64,000 nucleotides of DNA from Thalassospira povalilytica (GCF_002844235.1 NZ_PGTS01000005.1:186001-250000), one strand, 5' to 3'. Numbered from the stretch's first letter, positions 8,876-18,110 are shown. A program made the numbers and translations. The notes: a model not told the origin generated them from the sequence alone.

Positions 8876-10258
8876 ATGACCAACAATTCCCGATCCCCTG
8901 AAAATCAGGGGAATACAAGCCTCTATCGCGCTGTCTGGCGCTGGCATTTCTATGCCGGTCTTTTGATCCTGCCCTTCATGATCCTGATGGCGGTCACCGG
9001 CGCGGCCTATATTTATCGCGATGAAATTGACGACTGGTATCACGCCGATCTTAAATTTGTTGAGGCATCCGGCAATGCCGTCCTTCCAATCAGTTCACAG
9101 ATCGACGCGGCCCTTCTTCCCGTTCCGGGCACCCCGGTTAAGGTTCTTCCGCCCGCCGATCCGACGCGCAGCACCGAGATCGTCATTGCCGCCGATGCTG
9201 GCGGACGTCAGGCGGTCTATATTGATCCCTATCGCGGGGATGTGCTTGGCCATATGCCGGATCGCACCACATTGATGTGGGTGGTTCGACGTATCCACAG
9301 TCTGGCCGAATTCGGCACCATCCCGAACTATGTGATTGAAATTGCATCGGGCTGGGCCATCCTGCTTGTGCTGACCGGCACCTATTTGTGGTGGCCGCGT
9401 GGTGATCAGAAAGGCGGTGTTGTCACACTGCGCGACACGCCCAAACGTCGGCGCTGGTGGCGTGATGCCCATGCGGTGACCGGCATTTTCATCGGCATTT
9501 TCATCATCTTCATGGCCGCAACCGGCATGTTCTGGTCGGTATTCTGGGGCAAATATGCCAACGAATTTGCCAATGGCACGCCCAATGGCTACCCATCCGG
9601 GGTGCGGGTTGACGTGCCGCTTTCGACCATCCCCATGATCGAGGCCTTTGGCGAAACCAGCTGGACCAATGAAAACATCCCGCTGCCGCAATCGGTTGAT
9701 GGCGGGATTGGACAAACCGCAAATCCGGGCCCGATTGGCATTGATCGTGCGATGTCGATTTTTAACGAAATGGGCCTGACACCGGGCTATGCCATCTCGC
9801 TCCCGCGCGGGGAAACCGGCGTTTATTCCGCTTCGATCTATCCTGATGATCTGTCCCTGCAACGGGTCATTCACCTTGATCAATATTCCGGGCGGCCACT
9901 GATCGACATGGGATATGACGATTATGGGCCGTTTGGAAAAATCATGGAATTTGGCATCAATGTCCATCTGGGACAGGAATTTGGTATCGCCAACCAGATC
10001 CTGTTGCTGGTGATCTGTGCCCTGATCATTTTCATGTCTGTATCTGCGGGCGTAATGTGGTGGAAACGCCGCCCCGTTGGTGCCCTTGGCGTCCCGCCGA
10101 TGCCGCGTGATACCCGCAACCTCACGGTCGTGACCGCGATCCTTGCCATTGGCGGGATCATCTATCCGATGGTCGGCGCATCAATGATTGTGATCTGGCT
10201 GCTTGATTACCTGTTCGTTGTCCGTCCGCAACGCAAAATGCGTGCTGCTCGGGCCTGA
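8876..10258 (+). CDS. PepSY-associated transmembrane protein (iron-regulated membrane protein family)
   Basis: A 460-residue inner-membrane protein of the PepSY_TM family. It begins with YRAVWRWHFYAGLLILPFMILMAVTG, the family's signature first helix with conserved W and H residues. Further helices lie near residues 160-180 (IEIASGWAILLVLTGTYLWW), 200-225, 370-395 and 420-445. The periplasmic part includes YIDPYRGDVLG, a PepSY-like segment, and RRIHSLAEFG. Members are often encoded with siderophore receptors and are thought to act as ferric-siderophore reductases or assembly factors; no receptor gene is visible here. It is probably co-transcribed with the DUF2946-like gene upstream. Confidence 0.85.
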   Translation: MTNNSRSPENQGNTSLYRAVWRWHFYAGLLILPFMILMAVTGAAYIYRDEIDDWYHADLKFVEASGNAVLPISSQIDAALLPVPGTPVKVLPPADPTRSTEIVIAADAGGRQAVYIDPYRGDVLGHMPDRTTLMWVVRRIHSLAEFGTIPNYVIEIASGWAILLVLTGTYLWWPRGDQKGGVVTLRDTPKRRRWWRDAHAVTGIFIGIFIIFMAATGMFWSVFWGKYANEFANGTPNGYPSGVRVDVPLSTIPMIEAFGETSWTNENIPLPQSVDGGIGQTANPGPIGIDRAMSIFNEMGLTPGYAISLPRGETGVYSASIYPDDLSLQRVIHLDQYSGRPLIDMGYDDYGPFGKIMEFGINVHLGQEFGIANQILLLVICALIIFMSVSAGVMWWKRRPVGALGVPPMPRDTRNLTVVTAILAIGGIIYPMVGASMIVIWLLDYLFVVRPQRKMRAARA

Positions 10259-10280
10259 TCGGAAATTCGGAAATAATGGT

Positions 10281-10305
10281 GCAGCCCGGGTCACACTCGG
10301 GCTGC
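10281..10305. terminator. Hairpin between convergent genes
   Basis: GCAGCCCG at 10281-10288 pairs with CGGGCTGC at 10298-10305, between the convergent PepSY and P-type ATPase genes. The stem is strong but lacks a clear T run on either side, so its terminator role is tentative. Confidence 0.45.
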
Positions 10306-10317
10306 GCATCGACATCA

Positions 10318-12240
10318 TCAAAACCTGGTTTCCTCGACAATATCCGCATCAATATCGTGCCGGATCGCCAGCCTTAGCGCATTAAGGATCGCGATCACGT
10401 CAATGCCTTCCTGCAACAGCGCACCGGCGACCGGGGTGATGTGGCCTGCGGCGGCAAAGCCCATGGCAAGGATGGATAAAACCATACCGCCAATCACGCT
10501 TTGCAAAAGGATGCGGCGCATTGCCATGCTGATGTGAAGAAGCTCGTCGACGGTCACAAGTGATGCTTCGGGGATGACCGCCCCGGCCGCATCGGCGGTC
10601 ACCGCACTTTCCTTGCCAAAGGCAATGCCGACCGTGGCGACCGCCAATGCCGGGGCGTCATTGATGCCATCGCCCATGAATAGGGTCGGAGCCTTGGCAG
10701 CCTCGGCCCGGACGATGGCGACTTTCTGTTCCGGACTTTGCGAGGCAAGGCTGTCGCGGATGCCAAGAAGGTCGGAAAGATAGCTGACCTCGCTTTCGCG
10801 ATCGCCCGACAGCAGCATGACTTTTTTGAAATGATGGATCGCGCCCAGGTGCCCGACGAAATTTTCGCCCTCGGCCCGAGGGGTATCGCGGAAACGGAAA
10901 GTCGCGCCATATTGCCCGTCAATCAGCACCACGCATTCCAGCCCCGCCGCCGTTTCCGGCAGAAGGGCCGCGATTTTCGGATCGGATTTCACCAGCTTGT
11001 TGCGATGGGTCACCACCACATCATGGCCGTCGACCTGCCCGCTTAGACCCTGTCCGGGTTTTTCGGATGCGTGGGAGACTTCATCAAGCGGCAAATTGCG
11101 AAGCCGGGCTTCTTTGAGAACCGCCGATGCCAGCGGATGCTTGGAATAACGTTCAAGCCCGGCCGTCAAACGCAACACCAGATCGGCATCAAAATCCGGC
11201 CCCGCCAAAACATCGACCAGTTCGGGTCGGCCATAGGTCAGGGTGCCAGTCTTGTCAAAAATCGCGGTCTGACAGGTCGGCAATCGTTCCAGCACGGTCG
11301 GGTCGCGAATGACAATGCCCCGCCGTGCTGCAATCGAAATCGCACTCATCACCGTGATCGGAATGGCAATCAGAAGCGGACAGGGTGTCGCCACCACGAG
11401 GACCGCCAGAAACCGCGATGAATCCCCGCTCAAATACCCGACAATAATGGCAAACAACAAAGCCGCCGGGGCAAACCACGCCCCGATCTGATCGCCAAGG
11501 CGGCGGATATGCGGGCGTTTTTGTTCGGCCTCGGCCATGACATTCATGATCTGGGCATAACGGGAATCACGTGCGCGTTTTTCCGCCCGGATGATCAGGA
11601 CCGCCTCGCCATTGATCGCACCTGAAAGGACTGCCGTTCCCGGTGCCTTTGACACGACATAGGGTTCCCCCGTCAGATAGCTTTCATCCATCGTGCCATG
11701 CCCGTCGACAACCGTGCCATCGACCGGGGCGGTTTCATGGGGAAAGACCGCAATCAGGTCATTGATTGCGATATCATCAAGGGCAATGTCGGCAATATCG
11801 CCATCGGCATTCTTGCGATGTGCGACACTGGGCATGCGACGTGCCAGCGCATTCAGGGCCGAGGATGCCTTGCGCATGGCAAAGCTTTCAAGAACCTGCC
11901 CGCCGGTCAGCATCAGAATGATCAGACTGGCCGCCAGATATTCATCCAGCACAATGCCCGTGACAAAGGAAATCGCGGCCAGAAAATCCGCCCCCATTTC
12001 CCGTCTGAGCAACTTGATGGCAAGCTGCCCAAGGATCGGCAAGCCGCCCAATACAAACAGGATAAAAAGTGGAATGTCGGCCGTTCGATATGCCCCGATC
12101 TGCTCGGGTGCGCCCCACATCAGGACAAAATGCCCCGCCATGGCAATCAGCGTCACCGCCAGAATGGCCCGGTTCAGCGCGGGCGCAGACAGGGCGTCAT
12201 CAATCCGCACAAGAACCCTGTCAATCGCGTGATCCGTCAT
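10318..12240 (-). CDS. P1B-type heavy-metal-translocating ATPase, no N-terminal HMA domain
   Basis: A 640-residue P-type ATPase. The phosphorylation site is DKTGTLT, the actuator loop YLTGEP, the hinge GDGINDAP, and an SKHPLA motif marks the P1B nucleotide domain. The transmembrane metal motif reads ATPCPLLIA: the usual CPC or SPC is TPC. There is no CxxC metal-binding domain at the N-terminus. Metal specificity is therefore open. The start at 12240 has GGAGG just upstream; an alternative in-frame start lies 18 bp earlier. It lies 112 bp downstream of the HdeD-like gene in the same direction, with overlapping inverted repeats between them. Confidence 0.9.
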   Translation of the reverse strand: MTDHAIDRVLVRIDDALSAPALNRAILAVTLIAMAGHFVLMWGAPEQIGAYRTADIPLFILFVLGGLPILGQLAIKLLRREMGADFLAAISFVTGIVLDEYLAASLIILMLTGGQVLESFAMRKASSALNALARRMPSVAHRKNADGDIADIALDDIAINDLIAVFPHETAPVDGTVVDGHGTMDESYLTGEPYVVSKAPGTAVLSGAINGEAVLIIRAEKRARDSRYAQIMNVMAEAEQKRPHIRRLGDQIGAWFAPAALLFAIIVGYLSGDSSRFLAVLVVATPCPLLIAIPITVMSAISIAARRGIVIRDPTVLERLPTCQTAIFDKTGTLTYGRPELVDVLAGPDFDADLVLRLTAGLERYSKHPLASAVLKEARLRNLPLDEVSHASEKPGQGLSGQVDGHDVVVTHRNKLVKSDPKIAALLPETAAGLECVVLIDGQYGATFRFRDTPRAEGENFVGHLGAIHHFKKVMLLSGDRESEVSYLSDLLGIRDSLASQSPEQKVAIVRAEAAKAPTLFMGDGINDAPALAVATVGIAFGKESAVTADAAGAVIPEASLVTVDELLHISMAMRRILLQSVIGGMVLSILAMGFAAAGHITPVAGALLQEGIDVIAILNALRLAIRHDIDADIVEETRF

Positions 12241-12262
12241 GCCGCCTCCGAACATCATTACA

Positions 12263-12292
12263 TTATCATGGCGTAAAATGAATGATAACGCC
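12263..12292. promoter_or_regulatory. Interlocking inverted repeats upstream of the P1B ATPase
   Basis: TTATCAT (12263-12269) is mirrored by ATGATAA (12282-12288), and GGCGT (12270-12274) by ACGCC (12288-12292). The two dyads interlock in the 112-bp gap before the ATPase gene, a plausible operator. No cognate regulator is identified. Confidence 0.4.
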
Positions 12293-12352
12293 AGCGTTCA
12301 GGAAACAGCAAAAAGGCGGTCAGAGACGGATCAAAGACCGATCAAATCCCGG

Positions 12353-12922
12353 TCAGACGCGCGCGACCTTGCCCATTGCCATCGACACCATCAAATAGCT
12401 GAAGCCCGAAGACAACAGATTGATGCCCAAAAGCAATCCGATCGCCCAGGTGGCCGAACTTGGCAATTCGGCAAAGATCAGGATACCGGCAAGAATGGCG
12501 ATCGCGCCTGAAAACAGCATCCATTTCCAGCCGGGAAACTGTTGCAGCCACATCCCCATGACAAGCTCGAACAAGCCATGCAGGATAAAGCCGATCGCCA
12601 GCAACACGGTAAGCGTCACAATCCCGCCAAGCGGCAGGAACGCCAGCCACACACCGATCACGCCAAATACAAGCCCCTGAATGATATCAACACCGCGGCG
12701 CGTCGGGGTATCTGCATTCCAGGCCCCGTAAAAGTGGCCAAGTGCGCCGATGATAAACAGCCAGCCAATGATCGTCTTGAACGCAATCGTGGTCGCAAAC
12801 GGAAACGCCACCGCAAGGATCCCCAGCACCAGCATGACCACGCCAATATTGCGAAGCCGCTTGCGGCCCTTGTCAAGAAGTCCGCGCATTTCCGGGGTGC
12901 CGTCATTTACGATCTGGGTCAT
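12353..12922 (-). CDS. HdeD-like (DUF308) membrane protein
   Basis: A 189-residue protein with about six transmembrane helices arranged as repeated hairpins, for example IGVVMLVLGILAVAFPFATTIAF and LFIIGALGHFYGAW. Repeated LGILAV/AIAILAG helices with FPF/FAEL turns are typical of HdeD/DUF308 proteins. In enterobacteria HdeD is an acid-resistance membrane protein; elsewhere its role is unclear. AGGAGC lies 6 nt before the ATG. It is probably the first gene of a two-gene unit with the P1B ATPase. Confidence 0.82.
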   Translation of the reverse strand: MTQIVNDGTPEMRGLLDKGRKRLRNIGVVMLVLGILAVAFPFATTIAFKTIIGWLFIIGALGHFYGAWNADTPTRRGVDIIQGLVFGVIGVWLAFLPLGGIVTLTVLLAIGFILHGLFELVMGMWLQQFPGWKWMLFSGAIAILAGILIFAELPSSATWAIGLLLGINLLSSGFSYLMVSMAMGKVARV

Positions 12923-13310
12923 TGGCTTGCTCCTGCCTGACTGCGGTTTGTATCAACAGCTTCAACTCAAAATAGTTCATTTTGTTCCGACTGAATACAA
13001 AAGTTTATGAATTGCAATATGTTGGGAAGCTGTGATTGGCGGTGTTCCCAACCAAAACCGGGGTGAAAAACCGGCCCTGAAACCGCCCCGGCAAGGTCTT
13101 GAAACCCGGCCTTTGGCGAAAAAATTTCACCCCCGTTTTGCGCCGTCTGATGGTCATGCGGATGCACAGGCTACGGGTGGCCTGCCATTGCGGGCCTTTC
13201 TGGAAGTATTATAAAGAAATAGTGATAACTGGTTCACAAATGCAGGCTTTGACAGGCCGGTTTCAAAGGTCTATTGAAAATCCGTATCTTTCCAATCTGG
13301 ATAGAAAGCC
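12923..13310. other. Divergent intergenic region, no gene seen
   Basis: A 388-bp spacer between the minus-strand HdeD-like gene and the plus-strand DUF2946-like paralogue. It must hold both promoters; the only one recognised is the TTGACA-type element near the right end. Short open frames look non-coding. Confidence 0.6.
13249..13277 (+). promoter_or_regulatory. Putative sigma-70-type promoter for the DUF2946-like paralogue 2
   Basis: A perfect TTGACA -35 box (13249-13254) is followed after 17 bp by TATTGA (13272-13277), which matches the -10 consensus at three positions. It lies about 33 bp before the GTG start. The -10 is weak. Confidence 0.4.
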
Positions 13311-13757
13311 GTGAGAACCACCCGAAACACCATACCGGTCGTTCGACGCACACTGTCACTCTTTGTCGGGTGGCTGTTGCTGGTGAATGCCCTGATGTTC
13401 GGGTTCATGCATGCGCCTGTCGCCCTTGCATCGGTTCCAAGCGGCATTGAAACTTCCGATGTGACCTATGTGCCGTTGATCATCTGTACGGCAAACGGCA
13501 TCAAAACCATTTCGGTTCCCGCCGAGATCGCCAAGGATGGCGGCACATCGCCGCACAGCTCGGACGCTTATGAAGGCTTTCAGTGCGCCAGTTGCGGCCT
13601 TGGCAATCATGCCGTGGGCATGCCCGTCGAACCGGAACTTCCGCAAGTTCACCGCATCCGGCTGTCAAATCAGGTTACGGCCCTTCATATTACGGCCCGC
13701 CTGCATGATTTCTGCCCGATTGCGGCATCACCGCGCGCCCCGCCCGCTTTGATCTGA
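13311..13757 (+). CDS. DUF2946-like small membrane-anchored protein (paralogue 2)
   Basis: A 148-residue protein starting at GTG, clearly paralogous to 8284-8748. It shares an N-terminal helix with MFGFMHAPVA, a C-x-x-C pair in CASCGLGNHAVGMPV, the segment VTALHITAR-LHDFC and the final SPRAPP. It has the same single-anchor topology, with most of the chain probably periplasmic. The pair brackets the PepSY, P1B ATPase and HdeD genes. Function unknown; a metal-linked role is only an inference from context and conserved Cys/His. The Crp/Fnr gene begins 189 bp downstream. Confidence 0.7.
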   Translation: MRTTRNTIPVVRRTLSLFVGWLLLVNALMFGFMHAPVALASVPSGIETSDVTYVPLIICTANGIKTISVPAEIAKDGGTSPHSSDAYEGFQCASCGLGNHAVGMPVEPELPQVHRIRLSNQVTALHITARLHDFCPIAASPRAPPALI

Positions 13758-13946
13758 TTTTGTTTCGGCTGCGTTGGGCGGTTTTGCGCCACTGATGTAT
13801 CCAGACGCCCGGAATCCGTGCCTGAAACAGTTGTCCTTGCCCATCCAATCGGGCCATCCCGGATGCCATGCCGGGTCAAAAGACTGGTGTCGATACGCGA
13901 CCCCGCACTTGCCGCGTATCCTGATTTTGCCAATGGGGGACAACCC

Positions 13947-14591
13947 ATGAACAAACAAGACGCCTTTGAACTGCTTGAAAAACTGGCGGAACCGGCAGCT
14001 CTTAATCTGCCCGCAGATGCCAGCATCGGCCACCATGCCGAAGATCAGACCTATATCTATCTTCTGGCAAGCGGCCTTGCACTTCGGTGCAAATATACAG
14101 AAGACGGCGAAAGACAGGTCTGCCGGGTTTATCGCCCAGGTGACTTTATCGGGCTTGAAATGCTGGCAGTCAGTGATCCGTCACTGGTGATCGAAACCAT
14201 TGCGCCATCGATCATCAAACGCCTGCCGATCCAGCGGGTGCAAGCCGCCCAGCAAAAGGATCGGCATATACAGGCCGCGGTCATGTCACTGCTTGCGACC
14301 GAAGTCATGGACGCCCAGCAGCTTAAAATAAGCTTCGGCACCGGATCGGCGATGCGGCGCATCTGCCGGTTCCTGCTTTGGGCGTCGCACAAGGATCAGG
14401 TTGCCCTGCCCAACCGCGAAAAGCTTGGCAATATCATTGCGACCACGACCGAAACGGCCAGTCGCATGATCGCCAATCTCAAACGTGAAGGGGCCATTTC
14501 CAAAAGCCCGGCCTTGCCGACCGTCATGCAGATCAATCGTGACAAACTCTGCAAGGGGGCGGGCGAAGCCCCGCAACAGTCTGCGGCCTGA
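13947..14591 (+). CDS. Crp/Fnr-family regulator, FixK-like (no FeS cysteines)
   Basis: A 214-residue regulator. Residues about 20-110 form a cyclic-nucleotide-binding-like beta-roll (GERQVCRVYRPGDFIGLEML). The C-terminal winged helix contains NREKLGNIIATTTETASRMIANLKREG. Its recognition helix has E-x-x-S-R in ETASR, as in E. coli FNR (ETISR), which reads TTGAT half-sites. The N-terminal cysteine cluster of FNR is absent, so it should not sense oxygen through an FeS cluster; FixK/DNR-type proteins are the nearest concept. The start at 13947 follows GGGGGAC; the frame is open 129 bp further upstream. A terminator follows. It could act at the FNR-type box at 2828-2841. Confidence 0.85.
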   Translation: MNKQDAFELLEKLAEPAALNLPADASIGHHAEDQTYIYLLASGLALRCKYTEDGERQVCRVYRPGDFIGLEMLAVSDPSLVIETIAPSIIKRLPIQRVQAAQQKDRHIQAAVMSLLATEVMDAQQLKISFGTGSAMRRICRFLLWASHKDQVALPNREKLGNIIATTTETASRMIANLKREGAISKSPALPTVMQINRDKLCKGAGEAPQQSAA

Positions 14592-14656
14592 ACCGCCTGC
14601 CGGAAACACTGGCCTAAAATGCCGATCCGGGCGATTCAGGCCGATCCGGTCAAACC

Positions 14657-14690
14657 AAAAGGTGCATGGCATTGTGTCATGCACCTTTTT
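14657..14690 (+). terminator. Rho-independent terminator after the Crp/Fnr gene
   Basis: A 12-bp perfect stem (AAAAGGTGCATG at 14657-14668, CATGCACCTTTT at 14678-14689) with a 9-nt loop runs into T residues. Because of its A and T ends it may also serve the convergent PAS-GGDEF-EAL gene. Confidence 0.85.
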
Positions 14691-14743
14691 CATGGTTTTT
14701 CGGGAAATGGCCCGCGGCACTATTGGCTTGGCAGGCTAACGGG

Positions 14744-17700
14744 CTAGTGGGCGGTATTGCCATGACCGCTAAGCGGGAAGTGGGTCGGCGCGATTTTGTT
14801 GGCCTTGAGCAACGCTTCCATATCGGTTGCCGAAACCGGCTTGCTGAAATAGAAGCCCTGAACTTCGTCGACACCCTCGGACGCAATATGTTCAAGCTGG
14901 GTTTCGGTTTCGATGCCTTCGACATTGACCGCCATGCCAAATGACCGCGCCAGGAACACCACCGCACGCACAATCGCGGCATTGCCGTCTGAGCTGTCGA
15001 TATCAATGATAAAGGACCGGTCGATCTTGATCTTGTCGACCGGGAACCGTTTCAGATAGGCCAGCGACGAATAGCCGGTACCGAAATCATCAATCGCGAT
15101 CCGGATGCCCTGATTACGCAAAATGCCAAGGGTAATGGCGGCTTCGCGCGGGTTATCCATCACCGCACCTTCGGTGACTTCGAATTGCAGCTGGCGCGGA
15201 TTAAGCCCCGACCGCGACAGAACTTCGCCGACACTTTCGATCAGATCTTCATGACGGGCCAGTTCAAGCGGCGACAGATTGACCGAAATCGTCAAGTCGC
15301 CATATCCGTCATCGCGCCAGGCGCGGGTCTGTTCACATGCACGGGTCAAAACCCATTTGCCGATATCGCCGATAATGCCCATGCGTTCGGCCACCGGAAT
15401 GAAATCGACCGGACTGACCGGCCCGCGCGACGGGCTGAACCAGCGTACAAGTGCCTCCATCCCGATGATGCGATGCCCGCCCATATCAATGATCGGCTGA
15501 TAGAACAGTTCAAGTTCATCATTTTCGATCGCATGGCTCAGATCGCGTTCCATCGCCTTGCGTTCCTGGACTTCGACCTGCAATTTCGGTTCAAAGAAAT
15601 GATACCGGTTGCGGCCTTCGGCCTTGGAGCAATAAAGCGCCAGATCGGCATTGCGCAAAAGGTCCTTTTCGTCGCGACCATCTTGCGGATACATGCAAAT
15701 CCCGACCGATGTCGATGCCTGCACCTCGTTGCCATCAAGCATGAAGCGTTCGGAAACCCGTTCAATCAGACGCTGGGCGACAAAGGTAACTTCCTCGACC
15801 GAACCCGGTTCATGGATAAGAACCGCAAATTCGTCACCACCAAGCCGGGCCACCACATCCTCGTTGCGCAGACAGACGCGCATGCGCTCCCCCACCCCCT
15901 GTAAGAGTAGGTCGCCGATAGGATGACCAAGCGTGTCGTTGATATCCTTGAAGTTATCAAGATCGAACATCATCAGCACAAAATTGCGCCGTTCGCGTTT
16001 GGACCGTTCGACCGCCGCGGCAAGGCGTTCCTGGAACAGGGTGCGGTTGGGAAGCCCCGTCAACCCATCATGATGGGCCAAAAACTGAATGCGGGCTTCG
16101 CTGCGTTTGCGGTCGGTAATGTCAGTGATCGATCCTTCGATCAGGCTCGGCCGGCCCTTTTCATCGCGGACCAGACGGGCATTTTCCTCGACCCAGATGA
16201 TCTTGCCATCCGTGCGGCGCAGTTCGGTTTCAAAACCGTGGATCGCGCCATCGCGCATCAACCGCCCCGTCAGGCGCAGCCGGCTGACCGGATTAAGGTA
16301 ATGATGCTGAAGTTCCTCACCCTGGGCCATCAATTCATCAACGGATTCATATCCCAGGATCGACACAAAGGCCGGGTTGGCCGACAGGACCGGGCCAAGT
16401 GGCCGGCTTTGATAAAGACCTTCGGCAGAGTTTTCGAAAATCCCGCGGAATTTTTCCTCGGCATGACGCAACGCGCGTTCAACCGCAAGCTTTTCGGTCA
16501 CGTCCTGCCCGATACAGATCACACCGGCAACATCACCATCCTCGCCGAAATGCGCACGCGCATTCCACTGCAACAGGCGGATTTCCCCGTCGCGCCGTTT
16601 GAACGAAAACACTTCATCCTTGATGATTTCACCCGATAACAGGCGGCGCACAGCCATGCGCACCCGCGCACGGTCGCTTTCGATCAACAGAAAATCAAAG
16701 AAGTTCTGACCGGCGGCCTCCATCCAGGAATAGCCAAAGGTCCATTCACATTCGCGGTTATATTCAAGAATGCGTCCTTCGGAATCCAAAAACAGGATCA
16801 CGCTGCCCGCGGTCTGAACCAGCGCACGATAGCGTTCCTGACGACGACGCAGATCATATTCCGCCTGCCGACTTTTGGTGATGTCGGTAATTGTGACGCT
16901 ATATCCCAGAAGCCCGCCGCCCTCGCCGCGGATTTCGGTTGCGTTGAAGCGCACCCAGATCTGACTGCCGTCCGAGCGGCGCATTTCAATATCGCGGGCC
17001 TGAACACCGATGCCGTTCGCCAGATCACGGCGCAACTGGATGCGGTCGCTGTCCTGGGCATAGAAGGATTCCGGACGGCGCAAATAGGCCTGCATGACCT
17101 CGCGCACGGAATCATAATTAAACAGGCTCGCGGTTTCTTCGTTCACACTGGTAATGGTGCCATCGGCACTCAGTTCAATGATCCCGTGAACCGCATGTTC
17201 GAGTGCACGGCGATAGCTTTCCTCGCGGGTGCGTTCCTGTCCGAACAGAACCACGAAATCGGCCCCGAACAACGGCATGCATTGCCATTGGAAGAAACGC
17301 TGTCCGTAATGGACCGTGCGCGAATTTTCCGCATCAAATTGCGGTCCGTCATGATCGACAAGGGCGCGCTGATCGCTGGGATGGGCCAAGGCAAACGGGG
17401 TGACAAACCCCATTTCAAGCGCAACCTGTTCGGCCGCACTGTTGGCACAGCGCAACGCACCGCCACGTTCGAAAATCAAAACCGGTTGCGGCGATATCAG
17501 GCTGCCCATGCCCGAAGACACATCATCATCCATCACCAGCAAACGGATATAATCCTGTCCGCCCACGGTCAATTTCCAGCCAAACAGAACCCTGTCGGTG
17601 CCTTTGACCTCTGATGTGCGGCTGTGATAACCGCCTTTTTCAAGGATTTCGTCTGCCAGATCGGGCAACAGTTGCGCCAGGCAGCCAAGATCATCGATCT

Positions 17701-17881
17701 TGTGCCATTCGGACTCTTCCAGGGCCTTGTCGAACCAGGGAATCCATAACGAATTGACAAGAAGTCGCTTGCGGACAGGATCAAACAATCCAGCCGGCAT
17801 ACGCAGGTGGCTGATCAATGCCGCCAATGTGTCGACGGAATTGATTGCTTTGATGTCTCCCATATCCGCTTTAATCGTCAT
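14744..17881 (-). CDS. Multi-PAS GGDEF-EAL protein (cyclic-di-GMP turnover)
   Basis: About 1045 residues. After an unassigned N-terminal 200 residues come at least three PAS/PAC sensor domains (roughly 215-340, 345-470 and 475-595, with repeated C-terminal motifs such as ITDITKSR and ITDITDRKR). A diguanylate-cyclase domain with intact GGDEF (about residue 680) and an EAL phosphodiesterase domain (MEALVRW near 810, DDFGTGYSSL, KIDRSFI) follow. Both active-site motifs are intact, so it may be bifunctional or have one domain regulated. No transmembrane segment is evident, so it is probably cytoplasmic. The start is uncertain: ATG at 17881 or 17863; an upstream start at 17944 adds a doubtful leader. 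Confidence 0.92.
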   Translation of the reverse strand: MTIKADMGDIKAINSVDTLAALISHLRMPAGLFDPVRKRLLVNSLWIPWFDKALEESEWHKIDDLGCLAQLLPDLADEILEKGGYHSRTSEVKGTDRVLFGWKLTVGGQDYIRLLVMDDDVSSGMGSLISPQPVLIFERGGALRCANSAAEQVALEMGFVTPFALAHPSDQRALVDHDGPQFDAENSRTVHYGQRFFQWQCMPLFGADFVVLFGQERTREESYRRALEHAVHGIIELSADGTITSVNEETASLFNYDSVREVMQAYLRRPESFYAQDSDRIQLRRDLANGIGVQARDIEMRRSDGSQIWVRFNATEIRGEGGGLLGYSVTITDITKSRQAEYDLRRRQERYRALVQTAGSVILFLDSEGRILEYNRECEWTFGYSWMEAAGQNFFDFLLIESDRARVRMAVRRLLSGEIIKDEVFSFKRRDGEIRLLQWNARAHFGEDGDVAGVICIGQDVTEKLAVERALRHAEEKFRGIFENSAEGLYQSRPLGPVLSANPAFVSILGYESVDELMAQGEELQHHYLNPVSRLRLTGRLMRDGAIHGFETELRRTDGKIIWVEENARLVRDEKGRPSLIEGSITDITDRKRSEARIQFLAHHDGLTGLPNRTLFQERLAAAVERSKRERRNFVLMMFDLDNFKDINDTLGHPIGDLLLQGVGERMRVCLRNEDVVARLGGDEFAVLIHEPGSVEEVTFVAQRLIERVSERFMLDGNEVQASTSVGICMYPQDGRDEKDLLRNADLALYCSKAEGRNRYHFFEPKLQVEVQERKAMERDLSHAIENDELELFYQPIIDMGGHRIIGMEALVRWFSPSRGPVSPVDFIPVAERMGIIGDIGKWVLTRACEQTRAWRDDGYGDLTISVNLSPLELARHEDLIESVGEVLSRSGLNPRQLQFEVTEGAVMDNPREAAITLGILRNQGIRIAIDDFGTGYSSLAYLKRFPVDKIKIDRSFIIDIDSSDGNAAIVRAVVFLARSFGMAVNVEGIETETQLEHIASEGVDEVQGFYFSKPVSATDMEALLKANKIAPTHFPLSGHGNTAH

Positions 17882-18016
17882 ATTCGTTATCGCTGCGAGA
17901 CCATAACTGCTACCCCATGCACTGCAAAGGCAATTTTTCCCCAAAGAGAGCAGGCAGCCATTTTATTTCGCTATTATTTTGATCCGACGTGTTTTTTTTA
18001 TTTTGCCCGAGACACG

Positions 18017-18037
18017 TGCGTCATTCGACGCATTTTT
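18017..18037 (+). terminator. Terminator-like hairpin in a divergent intergenic region
   Basis: TGCGTC (18017-18022) pairs with GACGCA (18027-18032) across a 4-nt loop and is followed by five T residues on the plus strand. It lies between the divergent PAS-GGDEF-EAL and TerB genes, where no annotated plus-strand transcript would need to end. The rest of the 17882-18245 spacer holds the two promoters and no gene. Confidence 0.5.
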
Positions 18038-18110
18038 AACCCCCGCGTGACCGGCGCAAACAGATTGCGCCAGATTTTCCTACGCAATCATTAAAATCCA
18101 AAAAATTTAA

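Noticed and set aside
9095..9967. Minus-strand frame antisense to the PepSY membrane protein
   Set aside because: Low-complexity H/N/D-rich composition and no start context; the plus strand is a recognisable PepSY protein.
13947..14591. Oxygen-sensing FNR itself
   Set aside because: No N-terminal cysteine cluster, so an FeS-based sensor is not supported; kept as a FixK-like regulator.
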